This document shows, one piece after another, positions 52,031 through 60,092 of a stretch of 64,000 bases of DNA. The notes under the pieces were generated by a model. The model ran no database searches. It saw only the letters and a list, made by a program, of their open reading frames with translations, and had not been told where the DNA came from. Within the stretch, counting starts at the first letter, position 1. Each line of letters opens with the position of its first letter. Origin of the DNA: Lachnospiraceae bacterium (GTDB lineage: Bacteria > Bacillota > Clostridia > Lachnospirales > Lachnospiraceae). The stretch spans positions 23,956 through 87,955 of the forward strand of contig SVFH01000013.1 in NCBI GenBank assembly GCA_015056945.1, in the 5' to 3' direction. Position numbers and translations under genes: made by a program.

Positions 52031-53950
52031 ATGAAAATAGCATTTTTTATCAGCGATTTGCATCAGATGTTCGGAAAACAATTGATAAAGACCATGGAAA
52101 AATATGCAATGGAGCGTAAGGTTGAGTTACATGTTTTTGCTTCGTTTGGTCTTCAGGACAATAATCTTTTGCATGCTGAAGGTGAAAAAAGCATATTGTA
52201 TTTGGCAAATACCGATCAGTATCAATGTATTATGGTGGCGGGCGATACAATGGCCCGCTACGATATGCATGACGAACTGATGGAACATTTGAAAAGGAAT
52301 GCGAAGTGTCCTGTATTAGGAATCAGATATGAAGAACCCGGTTACTATAATCTTCTTGTCAAAAATCATTCTTCCATGTATCAGATTACAAGGCATTTTT
52401 TAGATGTCCATAAAATGAAAGATATTTGTTTTGTAACAGGAAGAATGCAGGCGCAAGATGCACAGGAGCGTCTGGAAGGCTATATGGTGGCAATGAAAGA
52501 ATCTCAGATTCCCGTAAAAGAAAGTATGATTTTTGAAGGGGATTACTGGCGAAACAAAGGGCCACAGATTGTAGAGTATTTCATGAAGTGCAGAAACGGG
52601 AACTTGCCGGAAGCTATTATTTGTTCTAATGATTACATGGCACTTTCTGTTGGAGATGAGTTGATTAAACGCGGATTTAGAATTCCGGAAGACATTTCTA
52701 TTTCCGGTTTTGATGATTTGGAAGAGTCACAAATGTATATTCCGTCTCTGACGTCCGTTAAAGTACCTTTTGATAAAATGGCTATTGCTGCTTTGGACAT
52801 GGCTATTTCGCTTGCGAACGGTAAAGAGATTCCCAAGCGTCAGTGGTGTGAGAGTGAGCTTCATTTCCGGGGCAGTTGCGGATGCAATATGCATCCGGTT
52901 GAGTTTAATAAAGATATTTATCACAGACAGATGCTTTCCATGCGTAATATTGCGAAACAGGCTATTTATATGCAATCGGATTTTAACAGAGTTTCGACAG
53001 AAGAGGAATGTCTTGACTGTGCGATGGGATTTTTGAAAGATGCAGGAGTGGACTCTTATTATGTGTGTCTGAAGAATCAAAATGTCTCTGAAGAAGAGAT
53101 GGAAAAGTATTTTAAACGTTATGATAAGAACATTCCGTTAGAACGGGCGGAAGCTTCAAGTAAAAAAGAAAGAATGATTACTTTGCGCCTGTATGTGGAC
53201 AAAGCCCAATGTGTAAAAAAAGAAGACATTGTTTTTGATAAACAGGAGATTTTGCCGCGAAAATATATAAAAAATTTGGAAAACAAAGTCAGCATTATTA
53301 CGCCGATACATTCTTTGAATGAAACTTACGGATATATTGTTTTTCAGATGTCGGATGATCCGGATGCGATTCCCAATGAACGTTTTGAATTATTGTGCCT
53401 TTATTTGGGCGATACATTGCGAAGAATCTATATGCATCAGAATTTGCTGTCTGTACGTGATGCTATGTATCTTTATTTGCGTGATCCGCTTACGGATGTG
53501 TATAATCGCAGAGGATTTGAACAAAACTTTGTTGAAACTTCGAATTGGGCAAAACATGAGGGAATAGGCATTGCAATTGCGAGCCTTGATATGGACGGAT
53601 TGAAAGAAATCAATGACAGCTTCGGACATAAGGCCGGTGATAACGCATTGTGCCGTACGGCAAATGCACTCGAACATTCTTTACAGGGAAAAGAGTTTTG
53701 TGCCAGAATTGGAGGGGATGAGTTTGTGGCGATTCTTCTGTTGAATTCACCGGATCGTATCGAGCGCTTTAAAGAAGAGTTTGAACGTGAATTGAAACTT
53801 GCTGAAGCGCAGATTAAGGAAGCTTATACACTTCAGGCAAGTATCGGTATTGTTGAAGTTGAAAATTTTGCTATTATTTCGGAATATTTGCATGAAGCGG
53901 ATATTAAGATGTATGAAAATAAGAAACGAAAAAAACAGATAAAATCATAA
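52031..53950 (+). CDS. LacI-type sugar-binding domain fused to a GGDEF diguanylate cyclase
   Basis: A 639-residue protein with no signal peptide, no membrane helix and no helix-turn-helix. The first 290 residues are a periplasmic-binding-protein fold of the LacI/PurR regulator type (EAIICSNDYMALSVGDELIKRGFRIPEDISISGFDD); a GAF-like region follows (about 300-470); the last 165 residues are a GGDEF domain with intact GGDEF at 561-565 and DMDGLKEINDSFGHKAGD before it. The position of the inhibitory I-site (RxxD) reads QGKE, so feedback by c-di-GMP is probably absent. It follows the GH3 gene by 30 bases with GGGGGAG and may make c-di-GMP in response to a cytoplasmic sugar. Confidence 0.9.
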   Translation: MKIAFFISDLHQMFGKQLIKTMEKYAMERKVELHVFASFGLQDNNLLHAEGEKSILYLANTDQYQCIMVAGDTMARYDMHDELMEHLKRNAKCPVLGIRYEEPGYYNLLVKNHSSMYQITRHFLDVHKMKDICFVTGRMQAQDAQERLEGYMVAMKESQIPVKESMIFEGDYWRNKGPQIVEYFMKCRNGNLPEAIICSNDYMALSVGDELIKRGFRIPEDISISGFDDLEESQMYIPSLTSVKVPFDKMAIAALDMAISLANGKEIPKRQWCESELHFRGSCGCNMHPVEFNKDIYHRQMLSMRNIAKQAIYMQSDFNRVSTEEECLDCAMGFLKDAGVDSYYVCLKNQNVSEEEMEKYFKRYDKNIPLERAEASSKKERMITLRLYVDKAQCVKKEDIVFDKQEILPRKYIKNLENKVSIITPIHSLNETYGYIVFQMSDDPDAIPNERFELLCLYLGDTLRRIYMHQNLLSVRDAMYLYLRDPLTDVYNRRGFEQNFVETSNWAKHEGIGIAIASLDMDGLKEINDSFGHKAGDNALCRTANALEHSLQGKEFCARIGGDEFVAILLLNSPDRIERFKEEFERELKLAEAQIKEAYTLQASIGIVEVENFAIISEYLHEADIKMYENKKRKKQIKS

Positions 53951-53956
53951 GACATT

Positions 53957-53992
53957 AAAAAAACGTCTAATCGCAGATTGGACGTTTTTTTT
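53957..53992. terminator. Bidirectional terminator between the GGDEF gene and the tRNA genes
   Basis: Eleven-pair stem AACGTCTAATC/GATTGGACGTT with A run on the left and T run on the right, so it serves the GGDEF transcript on + and the tRNAs on -. Confidence 0.85.
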
Positions 53993-53994
53993 AA

Positions 53995-54077
53995 TGCAGG
54001 AGAAGGGACTTGAACCCTCATGTTGTTGCCAACACACGGACCTGAACCGTGCGCGTCTGCCATTCCGCCACTCCTGC
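53995..54077 (-). tRNA. tRNA-Leu (CAG)
   Basis: Read on the minus strand: acceptor GCAGGAG pairs with CTCCTGC, discriminator A, anticodon stem CACGG/CCGTG with loop TTCAGGT (anticodon CAG), a long variable arm (GTTGGCAACAAC) of class II type, and T-loop TTCAAGT. CCA is not encoded. Reads CUG codons. Confidence 0.93.
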
Positions 54078-54108
54078 TAATATGTTGTTTGTAGTCTTTG
54101 TTGTAAAA

Positions 54109-54131
54109 GAACCATCGTATAACGATGGTTC
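54109..54131 (-). terminator. Hairpin between the two tRNA-Leu genes
   Basis: Ten-base perfect arms with a three-base loop; on the minus strand it is followed by TTTTAC. It should reduce expression of the CAG tRNA relative to the AAG tRNA, or act as a processing signal. Confidence 0.6.
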
Positions 54132-54139
54132 CTTTGTCA

Positions 54140-54223
54140 TGCGGGAAAAGGGACTTGAACCCTCACGTCGTTGCCAACACTAGATCCTTAGTCTAGCCTG
54201 TCTGCCAATTCCAGCATCCCCGC
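54140..54223 (-). tRNA. tRNA-Leu (AAG)
   Basis: Read on the minus strand: acceptor GCGGGGA pairs with TTCCCGC (one G-T), anticodon stem CTAGA/TCTAG with loop CTAAGGA, giving anticodon AAG; long class II variable arm; T-loop TTCAAGT. CCA is not encoded. The first anticodon base A should be changed to inosine by TadA to read CUU and CUC (and perhaps CUA). Confidence 0.93.
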
Positions 54224-54258
54224 GTAAGTATTTTCGCGTTTATCTTTGCGACTTTCCT

Positions 54259-54287
54259 ATCTTAACAAAGGTTTTATAAAATGTCAA
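54259..54287 (-). promoter_or_regulatory. Promoter of the tRNA-Leu pair
   Basis: On the minus strand: TTGACA, 17-base spacer, TAAGAT, ending 35 bases upstream of the tRNA-Leu(AAG) 5' end. Confidence 0.75.
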
Positions 54288-54439
54288 TGATATTTTTGAA
54301 AAAAATTAAAAAAATCAAAAGGAAAAAAGAAAATAGCGCAGAATATTACTTTCAGAGGGCAAAATGTGAGCATAAATGACTGATAAAAAAGGATGATTAT
54401 GTAATATCACGTACAGAAAGTACATATTAGGAGGTCTGC

Positions 54440-55444
54440 ATGACAATTCGCGAGAAATTGGAGCAGTATGAAAAAGTATATTTAAGCCCCTATGCGACTT
54501 TAAGCATGAATTCAAAGGGACGTTTGAAACCGGAAGAACAATGCGATATCAGACCGGTTTTTCAGCGCGACCGAGACAGAATTATTCATAGTAAGGCTTT
54601 CAGACGATTGAAGGATAAAACACAGGTTTTTCTGACACCGGAAGGGGATCATTACAGAACACGCCTTACCCATACGTTGGAAGTTTCGCAGAATGCCAGA
54701 ACGATTGCGAAGGCTTTGCGATTGAATGAAGATTTGGTAGAAGCAATTGCATTGGGACATGACTTGGGACACACGCCGTTTGGTCATGCGGGAGAACGTG
54801 CTTTGAATATGGTATGTCCTTTTGGTTTTAGCCATAACGAACAAAGTGTCAGAACGGTTGATTTGTTCGAAAGAGACGGCACCGGATTGAATTTGACTTA
54901 TGAGGTTCGTGACGGAATTTTGAATCATCAGACTTCTTCGATGCCTGCCACACTGGAAGGTAAGATTGTCCGATTGTCTGATAAAATAGCATATTTTCAT
55001 CATGATATGGATGATGCAATCCGTGGCGGGATTTTGAAAGAAGCTGATATTCCGCTGGAAATCGGTAAGGTGCTCGGTTATACAACCGGAGAACGTTTGG
55101 ATCGCTTCATTCATGACATTGTGACCGAAAGCACGGACAAGAATGACATCGTAATGTCTCCTGAAGTAGAGGCGGGGATGAAAGCGTTACGCAGTTTTAT
55201 GTTTGAACACGTTTATGAGAATAAAGAAGCAAAGAGTGAGGAAAGTAAGGCGGAAGTGTTGATTATTACCTTGTACGAATATTATCTTTCTCACCTGGAG
55301 AAACTTCCGGCAGACTTAATCAGATTACATGAAAACGGAGAACCGAAAGAGCGTGTGGTTTGCGATTATATAGCTGCCATGACGGACCGTTTTGCCATTG
55401 CGCAATATGATGAGTTATTTATACCGCAAACCTGGCACGGATAG
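54440..55444 (+). CDS. dgt: dGTP triphosphohydrolase-like HD protein
   Basis: A 334-residue HD-domain protein of the dGTPase family, which cleaves dNTPs to nucleosides and triphosphate. The metal site is visible as THTLEVSQ (His), GHDLGHTPFGHAGE (HD pair) and the later DKIAYFHHDMDDA. It starts with AGGAGG. It lies ahead of dnaG and rpoD, an order common in Clostridia, linking dNTP quality to replication. Substrate preference is not visible. Confidence 0.9.
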   Translation: MTIREKLEQYEKVYLSPYATLSMNSKGRLKPEEQCDIRPVFQRDRDRIIHSKAFRRLKDKTQVFLTPEGDHYRTRLTHTLEVSQNARTIAKALRLNEDLVEAIALGHDLGHTPFGHAGERALNMVCPFGFSHNEQSVRTVDLFERDGTGLNLTYEVRDGILNHQTSSMPATLEGKIVRLSDKIAYFHHDMDDAIRGGILKEADIPLEIGKVLGYTTGERLDRFIHDIVTESTDKNDIVMSPEVEAGMKALRSFMFEHVYENKEAKSEESKAEVLIITLYEYYLSHLEKLPADLIRLHENGEPKERVVCDYIAAMTDRFAIAQYDELFIPQTWHG

Positions 55445-55518
55445 TGTATTCGGGATATTATACGCCGAAATTATGCAGTAGTTTGTGTATGATTTTGAAA
55501 GAAAGGAGACGATGCGCC

Positions 55519-57291
55519 ATGTACTTTTCAGAAGAAATAATTGCTGAAGTACAGCAACGCAACGATATTGTGGATGTCATTTCACAATACGTGCATTTGC
55601 AAAAAAAAGGAAGCAATTATATGGCATGCTGTCCCTTTCACAGCGAGAAAACGCCCTCGTTTTCAGTGAGCCGTTCCAGGCAGTTGTATAAGTGTTTTGG
55701 CTGCGGCGAGGGTGGTAGTGTCATTACATTTTTGCAAAAATATGAAAATTATTCTTTCCCGGAAGCAATTAAGGTACTGGCAGAGAGGGCTGGTGTTACA
55801 TTGCCTCAGGAAGAGTTATCCGAAGCAGCCAAAAAGAAGGAAAGCAGACGAGCAAGGCTTTTGGAAGTGAATAAAGCTGCGGCGGGATATTATTTTTATC
55901 TCCTTCGTTCTGAGAAAGGAAAGGTGGCAGCTTCGTATTTGGACAAACGAGGTTTGTCTGAAGAGACAAAGCACCGATTCGGACTTGGCTATGCAAGCGC
56001 ATACGGAAATGATTTGATTATGTATCTGAAGCAGAAGAACTTTACGGATGAGGAAATTACAGCGTCGGGTCTGGCGGGTTTTTCTGAACAGAAAGGACTT
56101 AATTCCAAATTTTGGAACCGTGTAATGTTTCCGATACAGGATACAAATCACAGAGTAATCGGATTCGGCGGCAGAGTAATGGGAGAAGGAGAACCGAAAT
56201 ATCTGAATTCTCCCGAGACAGAAATCTTTGATAAAAGCCGAAATCTGTATGGATTGAATTTTGCACGTACTTCTAAGAAAGATAATATCATTTTATGTGA
56301 AGGATATATGGATGTTATTTCGTTGCATCAGGCAGGCTTTGATCAGGCTGTTGCATCTCTCGGAACAGCATTTACATCCGGACAGGCAAATCTTTTGCGA
56401 CGTTATACGAAAGACGTTTGTCTGGCGTATGACAGCGATGGCGCCGGTGTGAAAGCTGCATTGAGAGCAATTGAGATTCTTAGGCAGACAGGACTTGGTG
56501 CGAAGGTGATTAATATGGAACCGTACAAAGACCCGGATGAATTCATTAAGAATTTGGGAACGGAGGCTTTTCAGGAACGGATTGATAATGCGGAAAACAG
56601 CTTTTTGTTCCAGGTGAGAATGTTGCAACGTAATTATAAGCTTGAGGATCCGGAATCAAAAACCCGTTTTTTCAGGGAAGTGGCATCGTTGCTTTGCGGT
56701 TTTGAGGATGAACTGGAACGGGAGAATTATATACAGGCCGTTGCTTCACAATATGCGATTGCATCCTCACAGCTTAAGGAACTGGTTGTGAAACAGGCGC
56801 TTGGACAAGGGGGCGTGCGAGTGGCAGAACGGCCACAGAAGACAACGGCAGACCATGCCAAAAAAGATCATGTGAAGCATATGCAACAGTTGCTTTTGAC
56901 TTATTTTGCTGATAACCCGCAGTTATATACGAAGGTGAAGCGATTTATCAGTGCAAGTGATTTTACGGATGAAACGTATGGATTTGTTGCACAGCGCTTT
57001 TTCGAGGATTTGGAGAAGGGGGAAGCCAATCCGGTTAAGTTGATTAATCTGTTTGAAGATCCTGCAGAACAGAGTGAAGTCAGCGCTTTGTTCACCACAT
57101 ATTTATCTGATTTGGAAGAAGGAAAAGAAGCTAAGAATAAGGCCTTTAGAGATATTTTGCTTGCGGTAAAGAAGAACAGCTTTGCTTTTTATTCTGAAAA
57201 ATCGGGAACGGACATTGCAGCACTAACCAAGGTGATTGAAGGGAAAAAAGCCTTGGAGGAATTGGAAAAAACGCATATTTTTGTAGATTAA
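55519..57291 (+). CDS. dnaG: DNA primase
   Basis: Makes RNA primers at the replication fork. The 590-residue protein has the CHC2 zinc finger at the N-terminus (CCPFHSEKTPSFSV, CFGCGEGG), the TOPRIM core (LCEGYMDVI, VCLAYDSDGAG) and a C-terminal helicase-binding domain. The ATG at 55519 is preferred over the longer open frame beginning at the dgt stop, as AAAGGAG lies ten bases before it and the family N-terminus (YFSEEIIAEVQQRNDIVDVI) begins there. It is followed by rpoD. Confidence 0.95.
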   Translation: MYFSEEIIAEVQQRNDIVDVISQYVHLQKKGSNYMACCPFHSEKTPSFSVSRSRQLYKCFGCGEGGSVITFLQKYENYSFPEAIKVLAERAGVTLPQEELSEAAKKKESRRARLLEVNKAAAGYYFYLLRSEKGKVAASYLDKRGLSEETKHRFGLGYASAYGNDLIMYLKQKNFTDEEITASGLAGFSEQKGLNSKFWNRVMFPIQDTNHRVIGFGGRVMGEGEPKYLNSPETEIFDKSRNLYGLNFARTSKKDNIILCEGYMDVISLHQAGFDQAVASLGTAFTSGQANLLRRYTKDVCLAYDSDGAGVKAALRAIEILRQTGLGAKVINMEPYKDPDEFIKNLGTEAFQERIDNAENSFLFQVRMLQRNYKLEDPESKTRFFREVASLLCGFEDELERENYIQAVASQYAIASSQLKELVVKQALGQGGVRVAERPQKTTADHAKKDHVKHMQQLLLTYFADNPQLYTKVKRFISASDFTDETYGFVAQRFFEDLEKGEANPVKLINLFEDPAEQSEVSALFTTYLSDLEEGKEAKNKAFRDILLAVKKNSFAFYSEKSGTDIAALTKVIEGKKALEELEKTHIFVD

Positions 57292-57345
57292 GCCAACAAT
57301 AAAACAAAACATTTATTCATTGGCTGGAAAGAATGGAGAATAAAA

Positions 57346-58461
57346 ATGGACGAAAGTACACAGGTGAAATTTGACGAGAAGCTCAAATCGCTTCTTGTCA
57401 TGGCAAAGAAAAAGAAAAACATGCTGGATTATCAGGAGGTAAGTGCACATTTCTCCGATTTGAATCTGGAAGAAGAGCAGTTTGATAAGATTATTGAAAC
57501 GCTCGAACAGAACAATGTTGACATTGTAAGAATGTCAGATGACGATGATGACATTGTGGATGAAGATATCATGATTTCGGTTGAAGATGAGCCGGATGTT
57601 GAAAACATTGACTTGTCGGTACCGGAGGGTATCAGTATTGAAGACCCTGTACGTATGTACCTGAAAGAAATCGGTAAGGTTCCGCTTTTAAGTGCGGAAG
57701 AAGAAATCGAACTTGCCAAGCGTATGGAGATGGGAGATGAAGAAGCAAAGAAACGTCTTGCAGAAGCAAATCTTCGTCTGGTAGTCAGCATTGCTAAGCG
57801 TTATGTCGGTCGTGGTCTTTTGTTCCTAGATTTGATTCAGGAAGGTAATCTTGGTTTGATCAAAGCGGTTGAAAAATTTGATTACCGCAAGGGCTATAAG
57901 TTTTCAACTTATGCAACCTGGTGGATTCGTCAGGCGATTACGAGAGCAATTGCTGATCAGGCAAGAACTATCCGTATTCCTGTGCATATGGTAGAAACCA
58001 TTAACAAACTGATTCGTGTCAGCAGACAGCTTTTGCAGGAATTAGGACGTGAACCGACCCCTGAAGAAATTGCTGCCGAATTGAAGATGCCTGAAGAACG
58101 AGTACGTGAAATTCTTAAAATTTCTCAGGAACCGGTTTCTTTAGAAACACCGATTGGTGAAGAGGAAGACAGCCATCTTGGTGATTTTATCCAGGATGAC
58201 AATGTGCCTATTCCTGCTGATGCGGCAGCTTTTACCTTGTTAAAAGAAGAATTGAGCAAAGTGCTCGGTACCTTGACGGAAAGAGAGCAGAGAGTATTAA
58301 GACTGCGTTTCGGTCTTGATGATGGTAAAGCAAGGACACTTGAGGAAGTAGGAAAAGAGTTCCAGGTTACCAGAGAGCGTATTCGTCAGATTGAAGCAAA
58401 GGCATTGCGTAAACTCCGTCATCCCAGCAGAAGCCGCAAGTTAAAAGACTTCCTGGATTAA
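57346..58461 (+). CDS. rpoD: Primary sigma factor (sigma-A)
   Basis: Directs RNA polymerase to housekeeping promoters. The 371-residue protein has region 1.1 (1-70), region 1.2-2.4 ([50 protein letters not shown]), region 3 and region 4 ([34 protein letters not shown]). Gene order dnaG-rpoD is the classical macromolecular synthesis operon. trmK starts two bases after its stop. Confidence 0.97.
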   Translation: MDESTQVKFDEKLKSLLVMAKKKKNMLDYQEVSAHFSDLNLEEEQFDKIIETLEQNNVDIVRMSDDDDDIVDEDIMISVEDEPDVENIDLSVPEGISIEDPVRMYLKEIGKVPLLSAEEEIELAKRMEMGDEEAKKRLAEANLRLVVSIAKRYVGRGLLFLDLIQEGNLGLIKAVEKFDYRKGYKFSTYATWWIRQAITRAIADQARTIRIPVHMVETINKLIRVSRQLLQELGREPTPEEIAAELKMPEERVREILKISQEPVSLETPIGEEEDSHLGDFIQDDNVPIPADAAAFTLLKEELSKVLGTLTEREQRVLRLRFGLDDGKARTLEEVGKEFQVTRERIRQIEAKALRKLRHPSRSRKLKDFLD

Positions 58462-58462
58462 G

Positions 58463-59227
58463 ATGGAGCTTAGTATCAGACTTTCTGCGGTCGCAGACCT
58501 GATTCTGCCGACGGAGACTTTTGCAGATGTTGGCTGTGACCACGGGTATTTATCGATATATCTTGTTCAACGGAATATATGTCAAAAAGTGATTGCAATG
58601 GATGTCAGAAAAGGACCGCTTGCCCGCGCTGCACAGACCATTGAAAGGTTTGGCTGTGAAAACGTAGTTGAAACGCGTCTTTCAGACGGAATCCAAAAGC
58701 TTGCTTTGGGAGAAGCGGACGGATTTGTATGTGCCGGTATGGGTGGCAGGCTTGTATTGCAGATTTTGCATCGGGATAAAGAAAAGGTTGCCTGTATGAA
58801 GCAAGTGATTTTACAGCCGCAGTCAGAGTTATGGCTGGTGCGCCGCATGCTCTCAAGATGGGGAATGGAGATTGAAACGGAGCGGATGGTATTTGAAGAA
58901 GGTAAGTTTTATCCCATGATGCGCATCAGACCCAATGCCGCATTTGCAAATGCGGAGCCTGTTTGTGATGAAAAGTTTTTGACACGATTTGAACAAGGAG
59001 ATTTAAAGCTTTATGCAGAGGAGCTGTACGGCAAGCTTCTTTTAGAAGAAAAAGACAGTACTTTGAATTTATTTTTGGAGAAAGAACTGAAACGGTTGCA
59101 GCAAATACGTGACGGACTTTTGCAAAATAAGCAGAATGATTCGGGAATGGCAAGGCTTGCGGAATTGGAACAGGAAATTAAGATTGTTAATTTTGCAAGG
59201 GAATTTTATTATGAATCTTCTTGCTGA
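58463..59227 (+). CDS. trmK: tRNA (adenine-22-N1)-methyltransferase
   Basis: Methylates A22 in the D-arm of bacterial tRNAs. The 254-residue SAM-dependent enzyme has motif I ADVGCDHGYLSIYL and the catalytic-region AGMGGRL. It lacks its own ribosome site and is coupled to rpoD. The typical neighbour, a Nif3-like gene, follows. Confidence 0.92.
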   Translation: MELSIRLSAVADLILPTETFADVGCDHGYLSIYLVQRNICQKVIAMDVRKGPLARAAQTIERFGCENVVETRLSDGIQKLALGEADGFVCAGMGGRLVLQILHRDKEKVACMKQVILQPQSELWLVRRMLSRWGMEIETERMVFEEGKFYPMMRIRPNAAFANAEPVCDEKFLTRFEQGDLKLYAEELYGKLLLEEKDSTLNLFLEKELKRLQQIRDGLLQNKQNDSGMARLAELEQEIKIVNFAREFYYESSC

Positions 59228-59254
59228 TGGTGATGGCTGTATGGAGGGGAAGAA

Positions 59255-60037
59255 ATGAAGTGTAGTGAGTTGATTGCGAAACTTGAAGAACTTTCACCGC
59301 CGATGTATGCATTGGAGTGGGATAATCCGGGATTACTTGTAGGAGGCAAACAACAGGAAATCCGAAAGGTGCTCCTTTCTGTGGATGTGACGGATGAGGT
59401 GATTGATGAAGCAATTGCACAAGGGGCCAATATGATTATTGCCCACCACCCTTTGATTTTTCGTAAATTGAAAAGAGTGGTAGCTGAGGATTTGACGGGG
59501 AGAAGGATTCTTCGCATGGTACAACATTCTATCGCCTGCTACTGTATGCATACCAATTTTGATATTATGGGAATGGCGGATGAAGCAGCGGATATGCTTG
59601 GATTAAGCTCCGCAGAGGTTCTTGAAGTGACTTATGAAGATGAGCTTTCCAAGGAAGGAATCGGAAGATACGGTTACTGGAAACAAAACGGCACATTGCT
59701 TGAACTCGGAGAGCATGTGAAGCGTGTTTTTGGTTTGGAGCATGTTACACTGTACGGGGATTTGCAGTCGCCTATGGTGAAGGTCGCAATTTCTACAGGT
59801 TCAGGTTCTGATATGGTGTCGCTTGCAATCGCTGCAGGATGTGATGCAATCATTACCGGGGATATCGGTTATCATTGTGCGTTGGATGCCATTGCAGAAG
59901 GACTTTGCATTATTGATGCAGGACATTTTGGACTGGAAAAAATATTTATTCCGTATATGAAAACCTATTTGGAACGTGAGGCAGAAGGGATTGAGGCAAT
60001 TCCTTCGACGCAGAAAGAAATCGGATATCATTTATAG
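59255..60037 (+). CDS. Nif3-like dinuclear metal centre protein
   Basis: A 260-residue NIF3/YqfO-family protein that forms a hexamer with a two-metal site. Metal ligands are visible in IIAHHPLIFRKLK, CMHTNFD and the C-terminal GHFGLEK. GGAGGGG precedes the ATG. Gene order trmK-nif3 is conserved in Firmicutes. The reaction is not settled; a GTP cyclohydrolase I-like or hydrolase role has been suggested for relatives. Confidence 0.9.
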   Translation: MKCSELIAKLEELSPPMYALEWDNPGLLVGGKQQEIRKVLLSVDVTDEVIDEAIAQGANMIIAHHPLIFRKLKRVVAEDLTGRRILRMVQHSIACYCMHTNFDIMGMADEAADMLGLSSAEVLEVTYEDELSKEGIGRYGYWKQNGTLLELGEHVKRVFGLEHVTLYGDLQSPMVKVAISTGSGSDMVSLAIAAGCDAIITGDIGYHCALDAIAEGLCIIDAGHFGLEKIFIPYMKTYLEREAEGIEAIPSTQKEIGYHL

Positions 60038-60092
60038 AGGGAAATAATGTGTAATACAGTATCATATAGATACACAATGGGGAGGTAGAAAT

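Noticed and set aside
53833..54063. Minus-strand frame covering tRNA-Leu(CAG) and the end of the GGDEF gene
   Set aside because: Covered by a tRNA gene and by a firmly identified coding end.
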